From the NCBI GenBank assembly GCA_946631075.1, contig CAMOZS010000080.1, positions 1 to 7,373 on the forward strand: a stretch of 7,373 bases of DNA, written 5' to 3'. A program made the translations under genes and the position numbers. Under the pieces are notes generated by a model. The model did not search any database. It saw only the letters and a program-made list of their open reading frames with translations, and was not told the origin of the DNA. Shown here one piece after another: positions 1 through 6,193 of the stretch. The stretch's first letter is position 1; each line of letters starts with the position of its first letter. The DNA comes from an uncultured Bacillota bacterium (lineage in GTDB: Bacteria; Bacillota; Clostridia; Peptostreptococcales; Anaerovoracaceae).

Positions 1-532
1 GAAGCTGTCCCGCCGGGCCTTCCTGGACGTCCTCTGGCCCGAGGCCCAGAGTCAGGAGCGCTACCGCCAAATGATTGAAAATGAAGAAGACGAGAACGCC
101 TCCAGCCTGATCATGAAGGTCTCTGTGAACGGAGTCAGCCTGATGGCTACCGGTGATCTGGGCGAGGACGGGGAGCGGGAGATCCTGGCCGCCTGCAGGG
201 ACGGGGCTGATCCATCAGGTCCCCTTCAATCAGACATCCTGAAAGTAGGACATCACGGGTCCGGGACCAGCTCCTGCCAGGAATTCCTGGACGCGGTCCG
301 TCCAGCCTTTGCGGTGATACAGGTGGGAGAAAACAATATGTACGGCCATCCGACCCCGGAAACCCTGGGCCGGCTCCAGTCACGGGGCATCCCGGTCTGG
401 CGAAACGACCTGCAGGGAGCGATTGGGATGAGGGTGAGCGGCGGCGCGGTGAGGTCGATCATGACGATGATCCGGGACCCGGAAAGGGGAACGGCTCAGG
501 GCAGAAAATCACTTTTCGGAGGGCCTCCGTGA
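1..532 (+). CDS. comEC: ComEC/Rec2 competence DNA-channel protein, C-terminal fragment (5' partial)
   Basis: The reading frame is open from base 2, so the start lies upstream of the window; 176 C-terminal residues are visible. They form the end of a metallo-beta-lactamase-like domain. Visible motifs are ASSLIMKV followed by ATGDL (visible residues about 49-53), the LKVGHHGSGTSS block (about 81-91) and GENNMYGHP (about 109-117), ending with the GAIGMRV strand. This order is typical of the C-terminus of ComEC/Rec2, the membrane channel that carries single-stranded DNA into the cell in natural transformation; the domain is thought to act on the extracellular side of the membrane. The last 25 or so residues are a low-homology basic tail. 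holA, a usual chromosomal neighbour of comEC in Bacillota, lies 3.5 kb downstream, which supports the call. A stand-alone metallo-beta-lactamase hydrolase of the same family cannot be excluded because the channel part is not visible. Confidence 0.85.
   Translation, partial: KLSRRAFLDVLWPEAQSQERYRQMIENEEDENASSLIMKVSVNGVSLMATGDLGEDGEREILAACRDGADPSGPLQSDILKVGHHGSGTSSCQEFLDAVRPAFAVIQVGENNMYGHPTPETLGRLQSRGIPVWRNDLQGAIGMRVSGGAVRSIMTMIRDPERGTAQGRKSLFGGPP
517..529 (+). other. Small GC-rich inverted repeat at the comEC stop
   Basis: CGGAGG and CCTCCG flank a single G and end just before the TGA stop of the comEC fragment. The RNA could form a 5-bp stem with a 3-base loop. No T-run follows, so it is not a convincing terminator. 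It may simply be coding sequence. Confidence 0.25.
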
Positions 533-541
533 TGGTAGAAT
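533..541 (+). promoter_or_regulatory. Possible extended -10 promoter for the small gene and kinase
   Basis: TGGTAGAAT matches the extended -10 pattern TGnTATAAT with one mismatch and starts directly after the comEC stop. At a 17-base spacing the -35 position (513-518, TTTTCG) is poor, which is tolerable for extended -10 promoters. It would give a leader of about 40 bases before the 46-residue gene. Read-through from comEC is the alternative. Confidence 0.4.
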
Positions 542-587
542 AATACTATGAATCGCAGGGGAACGATCAAGAGAGGGAGGTAAAGGG

Positions 588-728
588 ATGACTCTCGATA
601 GACCCGGAAAAGAATCACTTCTGATCCTGCTTATATCCATTGCCGTGGCAGGGATCTGCGCCCTGGCGCTGACCACGGTCAAGGCCTACGGAGCCAGGAC
701 GGTCAGCCTGAAAGTAAGAGTGAAGTGA
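588..728 (+). CDS. Small single-span membrane or exported peptide, 46 aa, unknown function
   Basis: An ATG at 588 is preceded by GGGAGG (575-580) at an ideal 7-base spacing, and the frame runs 46 codons to TGA at 726-728. The product has a short mixed-charge N-terminus (MTLDRPGKES), a hydrophobic stretch of about 21 residues (11-31, LLILLISIAVAG...LALTTV), and a strongly basic tail (K32, R37, K42, R44, K46). I recognise no family. It could be a single-pass membrane protein with the basic tail inside. Alternatively it could be an exported peptide: V31-K32-A33 fits a signal peptidase I site and would release a 13-residue cationic peptide. The stop overlaps GTG at 725 as GTGA, and the preferred kinase start is 11 bases past the stop, so the two genes are very likely co-translated. 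The tail alternates polar and hydrophobic residues like a beta strand, so a truncated larger secreted protein is another possibility. Confidence 0.65.
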   Translation: MTLDRPGKESLLILLISIAVAGICALALTTVKAYGARTVSLKVRVK

Positions 729-729
729 G

Positions 730-734
730 AGGAG
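730..734 (+). promoter_or_regulatory. Ribosome binding site deciding the kinase start
   Basis: AGGAG lies 5 bases before ATG 740 and inside the 5' end of the longer GTG-725 reading frame. It favours 740 as the start. The upstream GTG shares bases with the TGA of the 46-residue gene (GTGA), which would allow a coupled start but has only a weak purine stretch before it. Confidence 0.6.
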
Positions 735-739
735 AGGCC

Positions 740-1960
740 ATGACCGATATGACGAAGAAAACGGAAGGGATTGATCCCGAGGCCCTGTTTGCCCAGCCTT
801 TGTGCGACGATATTTTTTCCTGTAAATACGCAAGTGAAAGCTATGGGGGCTGGGGACACGACGAGTACTGGCTCCATGGAGATTTCCTGTCCCACCGTTA
901 TATACAGGAGACAAGATACGGAGAATACAATTCCCATGGCACGGATTTCAGCTGGGAGTCAAGCGAAAAGGCAGTGGACAGGGATGAAGCGGTCCGGCTG
1001 CTTGAGGGAACAGATCTTGGGGAAGCCAGCCGCAGGTTCCAGGCAGACTGTGCCCGGGCTTATGAAAGCTGCACAGCTTTGCTGGCCGACCATCTTCCGG
1101 ACCTGAGTCCGGAGGGGCTGGTCTATAACAATCGAAACACGACTATCCTGCGCGCGGTCAGCGGGGAGGGCCGGGCCAGCGCGGTAAAGATCTGCAGGAT
1201 CCCCATGGAATCAGTGGGATACATTCGGCGTTTCTGCCAGGCCCTGGAGGATTCCGGCGGATCTTCGGATATCATCCCCATCCAAAGGCTGGTCCTGGCA
1301 GCTGAGCTGCCCGGGGATGAGTGTATCGCCATCATACAGATGCCCCTGATGCACAGTGTCTTCCTGCGGAGAAAGAAGGGGCAGGCAGTTGACTATGAGC
1401 AGGCCCAGACTTTGCTGGACTGGCATATCTGCATCGCCCGGGCCCTGGCTAAGATCCACAGTCTCGGCTTCCTTCATCATGATATCCGGCCGGAGAACAT
1501 CATGGTGGATGATGAGGGCCGTGTGATGCTGGCTGACCTGTGCAGCATCCGGCCTTTGAGAGAACAATACAAGGGGAGGCTGCAGTTTTCTTCAATGTTC
1601 TGCGCGCCCGAGCTTGCCAGCCACGCGCCCTACGGGCCGGATGCGGATGTGTTCGCCTGGGGCCGGACCGTATTGTACAGTGTGTGCGGAATGCCATGTG
1701 ATCCGGCTGGCAAACCTGCATCCGTCTGGCTGCAAGAGCAGGATGGCTATTATGAGTATCATTACCAGAGCCAGGGTCATGGGGAACAGAGGACCTGCCT
1801 TTTTGACCTGGACGAGAGGGCCGTTAACATGCTGGAGACCTCGGTCATTGCCCAGGCAGCAGAGCCCTGGGACCGTTATTCCGGGGGACAGGCCCTGCTT
1901 GCTGCTCTGGAGAGGGGATCCGGTCAGCCGGAGGCCTATGTCCGGCCGGACGCCGGCTGA
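740..1960 (+). CDS. Eukaryotic-like Ser/Thr protein kinase with divergent motifs
   Basis: A 406-residue soluble protein whose residues about 125-395 form a protein-kinase fold that would transfer phosphate from ATP to protein. Numbering from ATG 740: the ATP-anchoring lysine is K150 in ASAVKICRI; the catalytic loop is HHDIRPEN (246-253) with D248 and N253 present; the metal-binding aspartate is D266 in ADLC; the APE motif is at 289-291; and DVFAWG (303-308) is the helix-F aspartate motif. Deviations are HHD for HRD, R250 in place of the usual catalytic-loop lysine, DLC for DFG, and a poor glycine-rich loop. All key ATP and metal ligands remain, so it may be active, but a pseudokinase is possible. 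Residues 1-120 are an unrecognised region rich in Gly, Tyr, Trp and His (about 35-75). There is no transmembrane segment, so it is predicted cytoplasmic. The ATG at 740 has AGGAG (730-734) 5 bases upstream; a GTG at 725 overlaps the previous stop but lacks a good ribosome binding site. Confidence 0.85.
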   Translation: MTDMTKKTEGIDPEALFAQPLCDDIFSCKYASESYGGWGHDEYWLHGDFLSHRYIQETRYGEYNSHGTDFSWESSEKAVDRDEAVRLLEGTDLGEASRRFQADCARAYESCTALLADHLPDLSPEGLVYNNRNTTILRAVSGEGRASAVKICRIPMESVGYIRRFCQALEDSGGSSDIIPIQRLVLAAELPGDECIAIIQMPLMHSVFLRRKKGQAVDYEQAQTLLDWHICIARALAKIHSLGFLHHDIRPENIMVDDEGRVMLADLCSIRPLREQYKGRLQFSSMFCAPELASHAPYGPDADVFAWGRTVLYSVCGMPCDPAGKPASVWLQEQDGYYEYHYQSQGHGEQRTCLFDLDERAVNMLETSVIAQAAEPWDRYSGGQALLAALERGSGQPEAYVRPDAG

Positions 1961-1962
1961 AA

Positions 1963-1991
1963 TTGCGGCGTGAGGGGCGGCATGATATAAT
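1963..1991 (+). promoter_or_regulatory. Extended -10 SigA promoter for the subtilase gene
   Basis: A perfect TATAAT (1986-1991) is preceded by TG one base upstream (TGATATAAT), forming a complete extended -10. TTGCGG (1963-1968) sits at exactly 17 bases and keeps the TTG of the -35 consensus. Transcription would start near 1998, giving a very short leader that holds little more than the ribosome binding site. The protease can therefore be made independently of the kinase. Confidence 0.65.
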
Positions 1992-2001
1992 CGACGCAAA
2001 A

Positions 2002-2007
2002 AAGGAG
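2002..2007 (+). promoter_or_regulatory. Ribosome binding site deciding the TTG start of the subtilase
   Basis: AAGGAG lies 7 bases before TTG 2015. No ATG in the same frame occurs before the signal peptide, and the TTG start adds the basic N-terminal region expected of a signal peptide, so TTG is well supported. Confidence 0.7.
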
Positions 2008-2014
2008 TCAGGGA

Positions 2015-4024
2015 TTGGGTTTTAATTTCAGATCAACAATTTCATACAAAAGCTGGCTGGGTCCGGCTCTGGTCTTCCTGCTGGTGACTGCGGCCATGGT
2101 CATGACCTGCCCGGTCTGCCTGGCTCAGACCGCCGCGGAGGATCCTGCCATGGGGACCGCCGGCACCGAAGTGACACAGGCGGAGAGCCTGGATGATTTT
2201 ATTGACCAGACCGCGCCGGACCAGGAGCTGCTGGACCAGGAAGGCCTGCTGCCGCAGGCGCCGGAGCCGGCGCCCTCGGCTGAGGATCCGGACGACCTGA
2301 CCGCCTACGCCATGAAACGGATCCTGGTGGATGTTCCGCTTACATCATTTTATGGGGCGGAGAGCGCGGTGGAATACGAGGACCAGACTGTCCTGACCTT
2401 CGCCACGGAGGCAGAGACCAGGGCGGCCTACCAGGCCCTGACCGGGGACTATGGCCAGGACCATGTGCTTCTGGACGGGCTGATGAGCCTGGAGGATGAG
2501 AACAGCGATCCGCCTGATACCGGCGATACGGCGGACACCGGCGATACGGCCGATGACGGCCCCCGGTTCCACGGCTGGGGCACCGAGTACATGGGCATGC
2601 AGTATCAGCTGGCCCGGTACCAGGGAAGCGCCGAGCCGGAAGGCCAGGAAGACACCGGGCAGACCGACCCGGCCGCTTCCGACGGCCCGGCTGACCCGGT
2701 CACCATAGCGGTGCTGGACTCGGGGATCAACAAAGACCACGAGATCTTTCAGGATGTGAAGTTCTCGGACAGCAGCCGCAACTTCGTCCAGGGAACGGAC
2801 AGGAAGATCGACCCGGCCTACCTGACCGACGATTTCGGAACCACAGGCCACGGGACCGCGGTCAGCGGGATCATCGCCGAGTCCATGCCAAAGGACCGGA
2901 TCGAGCTGATGGTCCTCAAGGTGGCGGGTGAGAACGGCAGGATATCTCTGGTGACCATGCAGATTGCCATTGTCTACGCCCGGGACCAGGGAGCGGACAT
3001 CATCAACATGTCCTTCAGAGGACAATATGAACCCTACCGGACGGTCCAGATCGAGGAGGCCTTGAAGGAGGCCGCGGGGCAGGGAGTCATCCTGTGCGCA
3101 AGCAGCGGCAATGATAAATATGATATGGACGAGCCGGACCGCTATATATTCCCGGCCGAAAGCCCCAATGTGCTCTGCGTCGGCGCCATCAACAATGACG
3201 AAACCATCTACTTCACAGGCAATTACGGAGACCGGGTGGACTTCACGGCTCCCGGTACCCAGCTGGAGACCGCCCTCAGCAGCGGCCCCTCAGATTACGG
3301 CACCAAACGGGGGACCTCTTTTTCCAGTCCCTACATCGCGGCCTGCGCGGCCTACCTTAAGCTGGACGAGGGGGACCACAATCTGGTCTCTGCCCGCTGC
3401 AGGATGATCCGCCTTGCCGCAGATCACGCAAAGGCTGGAGAGCCTGTCCACGACAGTAAATTCGGCTACGGCCAGCCAGCCTTTGCAGAAGACAGCCAGC
3501 TTGGCCCGGCAGAGCCCATCGGCAAACTGACCGTCACCGCATCCAGATCCTGCGTATATAAGGGCAGGCAGCAGATGCCTTCCATTGCAGTCAGCTTCGG
3601 CGGCCTGGCCACTTCCGCCTTTGACACCCAATACCTGACCGGCGGCGCGGCTATCGGAGCCCACAAGGTCAGGGTCACCATGAAAGGCTGCTTCACCGAA
3701 GCGCCCATGGCGGAGGTCTCCTATAAGATCCTTCCGGCAAGACCTGCCATCACCAAGCTGAAGATCAAAAGACCGGGATCGAAGAAAAAGCCGGCCAAGG
3801 CCAGGCTGACCTGGTCCAAAGGCCAGCGCTACTACCAGGTCCAGCTTTCCCGCAAGTCCAGCTTTTCCAGTAAAAAGACCTGGACCACCAAGAAGCGGGT
3901 CCGGACGGTCAAAAACCTGAAGAGGGGCAAGACCTATTACGTCCGGGTGCGGACCGGAAAGAAAACCGGCGGATCCATGTACTGGTCGGCCTGGAGCAAG
4001 GTCCGCAAGATCAAGGTCAGGTAG
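2015..4024 (+). CDS. Secreted subtilisin-family (S8) serine protease with Ig-like and FN3-like C-terminal domains
   Basis: A 669-residue precursor of a serine endopeptidase. Residues 1-39 form a signal peptide with a hydrophobic core at about 15-31 and probable cleavage near CLA-QT (37). Residues 95-160 (KRILVDV, YGAESAVEY, TEAETRAAYQAL) resemble the propeptide of clostridial subtilases. The S8 catalytic domain spans about 186-490: Asp235 in IAVLDSG, His279 in GHGTAVSG, the oxyanion Asn366 in ASSGND, and Ser435 in GTSFSSP, so the triad is intact. Acidic Asp/Thr/Gly-rich and Glu/Gln-rich linkers at 164-182 and 204-228 flank the start of the mature domain. Residues about 504-575 form an Ig-like module, and 578-669 an FN3-like module ending in a basic tail. 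No LPXTG anchor or lipobox is seen, so it is probably released or held by its tail. It lies 54 bases after the kinase with its own promoter. Substrate unknown. Confidence 0.92.
   Translation: MGFNFRSTISYKSWLGPALVFLLVTAAMVMTCPVCLAQTAAEDPAMGTAGTEVTQAESLDDFIDQTAPDQELLDQEGLLPQAPEPAPSAEDPDDLTAYAMKRILVDVPLTSFYGAESAVEYEDQTVLTFATEAETRAAYQALTGDYGQDHVLLDGLMSLEDENSDPPDTGDTADTGDTADDGPRFHGWGTEYMGMQYQLARYQGSAEPEGQEDTGQTDPAASDGPADPVTIAVLDSGINKDHEIFQDVKFSDSSRNFVQGTDRKIDPAYLTDDFGTTGHGTAVSGIIAESMPKDRIELMVLKVAGENGRISLVTMQIAIVYARDQGADIINMSFRGQYEPYRTVQIEEALKEAAGQGVILCASSGNDKYDMDEPDRYIFPAESPNVLCVGAINNDETIYFTGNYGDRVDFTAPGTQLETALSSGPSDYGTKRGTSFSSPYIAACAAYLKLDEGDHNLVSARCRMIRLAADHAKAGEPVHDSKFGYGQPAFAEDSQLGPAEPIGKLTVTASRSCVYKGRQQMPSIAVSFGGLATSAFDTQYLTGGAAIGAHKVRVTMKGCFTEAPMAEVSYKILPARPAITKLKIKRPGSKKKPAKARLTWSKGQRYYQVQLSRKSSFSSKKTWTTKKRVRTVKNLKRGKTYYVRVRTGKKTGGSMYWSAWSKVRKIKVR
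2516..2551 (+). repeat. Two 18-base tandem repeats encoding DTGDTA
   Basis: The units 2516-2533 and 2534-2551 differ at only two positions and encode D-T-G-D-T-A twice (protease residues 168-179). They form an acidic, flexible linker between the propeptide-like region and the catalytic domain. Such repeats can change copy number by slippage without breaking the frame. Confidence 0.8.
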
Positions 4025-4066
4025 GCGAAACGGACCAAAATAAAATCAACCGCCGGGGAGCGGATG

Positions 4067-4075
4067 TGGTATCAT
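4067..4075 (+). promoter_or_regulatory. Possible extended -10 promoter of holA
   Basis: TGGTATCAT matches TGnTATAAT with one mismatch. No good -35 is seen. It ends 6 bases before ATG 4082, so the expected transcription start falls on or next to that ATG, which would make the mRNA leaderless. Only one of two readings can hold: if ATG 4064 is the true start, this stretch is coding (W-Y-H). Confidence 0.35.
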
Positions 4076-4081
4076 AGACCC

Positions 4082-5191
4082 ATGGCATACAACAAACCAC
4101 CAGCGGAACACGCTTTTATCCGAATAGAGAAAGACCTGAAGGCCGGGGACCTGCCCAGCCTGATTTTGCTGTGCGGCCGGGAGGATTACCTGACCGACCA
4201 CTACGCCCATGTCCTGATCGACCGCTTCGTCGAGCCTGCCAGCCGGCAGCTGGATCTGGTCAGCCTCAGCGGCGCCGAGGTCACACCCCAGGCCATCGAG
4301 GAAAACACCGAAGTCTTCAGCCTCCTCTCCGAGCGGCGGGTCATTTTCCTGCCGGGACTGATCGACCGCCACGGCAAGGTGGCCAAGCAGCTGGAGCAGA
4401 GCAAGAAGTTCGACGAGCTCCTGGCCAGGATGGAGGGCCTTCCCGATGGAGTCCTTCTCCTGATCACCGCGGAGAAGCCGGTCACCAGCGGCGACTATAC
4501 CAAGCAGAGCGACGGCAAGCGGCTGAAGAAACTGCAGGCCGCTGTCGCAAAGGCTGGAGGGCGGACCTACGAATTCACCGCCCTTGAGCAGGGCCAGCTG
4601 CGGGGATTCATCGCCAAGCGTTTTCAGAACGCCGGCAAGGAATGCAGCTACAGCATCCTGTCCAGGATCAGCCGGGACACCGGCTACGGAAGCAGGTATA
4701 ACGATTATGATCTTTTTGGCCTGGAAAACGACCTGAAGAAGATCATCGCCCACAGCGGCCGGCGCCGGGAGATCACCGAGGAAGACCTGGAAGGGATCCT
4801 GACCGTAAGCCCGGAAAACAATGTCTTTCGCATGCTGGACGCCATCAGTCTGGGCCGCAAGGATCAGGCCCTGATCTACCTGAATACTCTTCTTGAGGAC
4901 GGGGACAAGGGTTTCCGGATCCTGTCCAATATCAACAAGCAGGTGGAGATGATGCTGACCGCTCGGCAGCTGCAGGATGAGGGGCAGAACCGGGCGGCGG
5001 TGATCAAGTGGGTGAGCAAGGAGGAGCACGTGTCGGAATTCCGCGCCAAGAACGCGGCGGACGCGGCTTCCAGGATCCCGGCGGCCAGGCTGAAGAACAT
5101 GCTTCTGGCGGCCTACGCAGTGGAGGAGCACATCAAGACCGGACTGATGAGTCCGCGGCTTTCCCTGGAATATTTCATTTCTGAGGTGTAG
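4082..5191 (+). CDS. holA: DNA polymerase III, delta subunit (clamp-loader subunit)
   Basis: A 369-residue protein of the HolA/YqeN family. The delta subunit opens the beta sliding clamp as part of the clamp-loader complex during chromosome replication, in the cytoplasm. Visible family features, numbered from ATG 4082, are LILLCGREDYL near the N-terminus (27-37), FSLLSERRVIFLPGL (79-93), the LENDLKKIIAH helix (214-224), the NVFRMLDAISLGRKDQALIYL block of the C-terminal domain (247 onward), and the closing HIKTGLMSPRLSLEYFI. Length is normal for the family. ATG 4064 in the same frame would add MWYHRP; GGGGAG (4055-4060) lies only 3 bases before 4064 and 21 before 4082, so neither start has a well-placed ribosome binding site. 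I prefer 4082 because the family usually begins close to the IEKDLKAG helix. comEC next to holA is a conserved Bacillota arrangement; here three genes separate them. Confidence 0.92.
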   Translation: MAYNKPPAEHAFIRIEKDLKAGDLPSLILLCGREDYLTDHYAHVLIDRFVEPASRQLDLVSLSGAEVTPQAIEENTEVFSLLSERRVIFLPGLIDRHGKVAKQLEQSKKFDELLARMEGLPDGVLLLITAEKPVTSGDYTKQSDGKRLKKLQAAVAKAGGRTYEFTALEQGQLRGFIAKRFQNAGKECSYSILSRISRDTGYGSRYNDYDLFGLENDLKKIIAHSGRRREITEEDLEGILTVSPENNVFRMLDAISLGRKDQALIYLNTLLEDGDKGFRILSNINKQVEMMLTARQLQDEGQNRAAVIKWVSKEEHVSEFRAKNAADAASRIPAARLKNMLLAAYAVEEHIKTGLMSPRLSLEYFISEV

Positions 5192-5197
5192 GTGCCG

Positions 5198-5216
5198 GCG
5201 CCGCAGCATACGGCGC
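5198..5216 (+). other. Short GC hairpin between holA and the transporter gene
   Basis: GCGCCG and CGGCGC form a 6-bp stem with a 7-base loop 7 bases after the holA stop. No T-run follows, so it is unlikely to terminate transcription. It could influence mRNA processing within the holA-transporter transcript, or be chance in GC-rich DNA. Confidence 0.3.
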
Positions 5217-5236
5217 GGCTGAACTGAGGACAGCCT

Positions 5237-6112
5237 ATGACGACACAAAGAAAGGCGGATATGGCCCTGGTGCTGGTGACCATGTGCTGGGGCATCTCAT
5301 ATTTTCTCATGGATCTTTGCCTGGAGGAGATGGATCCCTTTACTTTGAATGCCTGGCGTTTTCTGGGCGCCTTCGCCGTTGCCGCTGTGTTCAGTTTTCC
5401 CAGGATCCGGAACGTCAACAAGGTCACCCTGAAATACGCCTTCTATGTGGCCATTGCCCTGACCATCGTCTACGTGACCTGCACCTTCGGAGTCAAGTAC
5501 ACCACCCAGTCCAATGCCGGTTTCCTCTGCGCCATGACCGTGATCTTCACTCCCATCATGGCCTTCTTTGTCAAAAAAACGGTCCCCGGCAAAAAGCTCT
5601 ATCTGGTCCTGGTCCTCTGTCTGGTGGGCATAGCTCTCATGTCCCTCGATGAGGATCTGCAGGTGGCCAGCGGTGACATTCTCTGTCTTATGTGTTCGGT
5701 CGCCTATGCGGCGGACCTTCTGATCACAGAAAACGCAGTCAGCAGGGAGGAGGTCAACGCTTATCAGCTGGGGGTCTTCCAGCTTTTGTTCACCGGTCTT
5801 TTCATGCTCGCCCTGTCCATTCTTTTCGGTGAGCCCTGCGTTCCTTCAAGCGGCATGGGCTGGTTCGGGGTGATCTTCCTGTCCATCTTCTGCACCGGCG
5901 TTTCTTTTATCGTCCAAAGTCTGGCCCAGCAGTATACCACAGCTACCCATGTAGGCATCATCTTCTGTCTGGAGCCGGTCTTCGCCGGCATCGTCGCCTT
6001 CTTCCTGGCAGGGGAGGTCCTCCTGCCGAGGGCCTATCTTGGCGCGGTCCTCATGCTGGCCGGTCTGGTCATCATGGAGATCGACATCCCCCGGTCCCGC
6101 AGGACTTCCTGA
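5237..6112 (+). CDS. EamA/DMT-superfamily membrane transporter
   Basis: A 291-residue hydrophobic protein with about ten predicted transmembrane segments arranged as two EamA halves (about 8-137 and 146-282). Family signs include the N-terminal WGISYF (18-23), the AWRF at the second helix (39-42), SNAGFLCAMTVIFTPIMAF (92-110) in the first half, and the matching ATHVGIIFCLEPVFAGIVAF (236-255) with LAGE (257-260) in the second half. Members export or import small metabolites such as amino acids, nucleosides or drugs; the substrate cannot be predicted from sequence. Length is normal. GAGGA (5226-5230) stands 6 bases before the ATG. It follows holA by 45 bases with no clear promoter or terminator between, so the two are probably co-transcribed although their functions look unrelated. 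The C-terminus ends in a short basic tail (RSRRTS), presumably cytoplasmic. Confidence 0.9.
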   Translation: MTTQRKADMALVLVTMCWGISYFLMDLCLEEMDPFTLNAWRFLGAFAVAAVFSFPRIRNVNKVTLKYAFYVAIALTIVYVTCTFGVKYTTQSNAGFLCAMTVIFTPIMAFFVKKTVPGKKLYLVLVLCLVGIALMSLDEDLQVASGDILCLMCSVAYAADLLITENAVSREEVNAYQLGVFQLLFTGLFMLALSILFGEPCVPSSGMGWFGVIFLSIFCTGVSFIVQSLAQQYTTATHVGIIFCLEPVFAGIVAFFLAGEVLLPRAYLGAVLMLAGLVIMEIDIPRSRRTS

Positions 6113-6147
6113 CCACGGATCCAATGATTTTCCCATCAGGAGACCCA

Positions 6148-6169
6148 TTTTACGAAAAGTTTCGTAAAA
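6148..6169. promoter_or_regulatory. Perfect 10+10 base palindrome: operator or weak terminator
   Basis: TTTTACGAAA and TTTCGTAAAA are exact reverse complements around an AG centre. CCC (6144-6146) and GGG (6172-6174) can extend it as an imperfect RNA stem. It stands 35 bases after the transporter stop and 25 bases before the -35 of the next gene. The low GC content of the inner stem and the absence of a clean T-run (GGTTTATTG follows) make it a poor terminator. The symmetry fits binding of a dimeric repressor or activator. I do not recognise the motif. Confidence 0.6.
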
Positions 6170-6175
6170 GCGGGC

Positions 6176-6193
6176 GGTTTATTGTGGTAAACC
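6176..6193. promoter_or_regulatory. Inverted repeat abutting the -35 box
   Basis: GGTTTA and TAAACC flank six bases (TTGTGG). The repeat ends one base before the TTGACG -35 element at 6195, the position typical of a class II activator site. It is separate from the larger palindrome upstream. Confidence 0.45.

Noticed and set aside
615..937. Minus-strand frames opposite the small gene and the kinase start
   Set aside because: No ribosome binding site or domain; they overlap two plus-strand genes with good start signals.
2015..2130. Lipoprotein signal (lipobox) in the protease
   Set aside because: Cysteines occur near the cleavage region (MVMTC, PVC), but neither is preceded by Gly, Ala or Ser at -1 in a lipobox context; an ordinary signal peptidase I site fits better.
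2345..3025. A 226-codon open frame on the minus strand opposite the protease
   Set aside because: It covers the propeptide and catalytic core of an intact S8 protease; its Val/Gly/Arg-rich composition is that of a shadow frame.
4046..5248. A 400-codon open frame on the minus strand opposite holA
   Set aside because: It is antisense to a confidently identified holA, has no ribosome binding site or recognisable domain, and long antisense frames are expected in GC-rich coding DNA.
6144..6174. Classical rho-independent terminator after the transporter
   Set aside because: A long stem can be drawn but its centre is AT-rich and no clean T-run follows, so it is reported as a palindrome of uncertain role.
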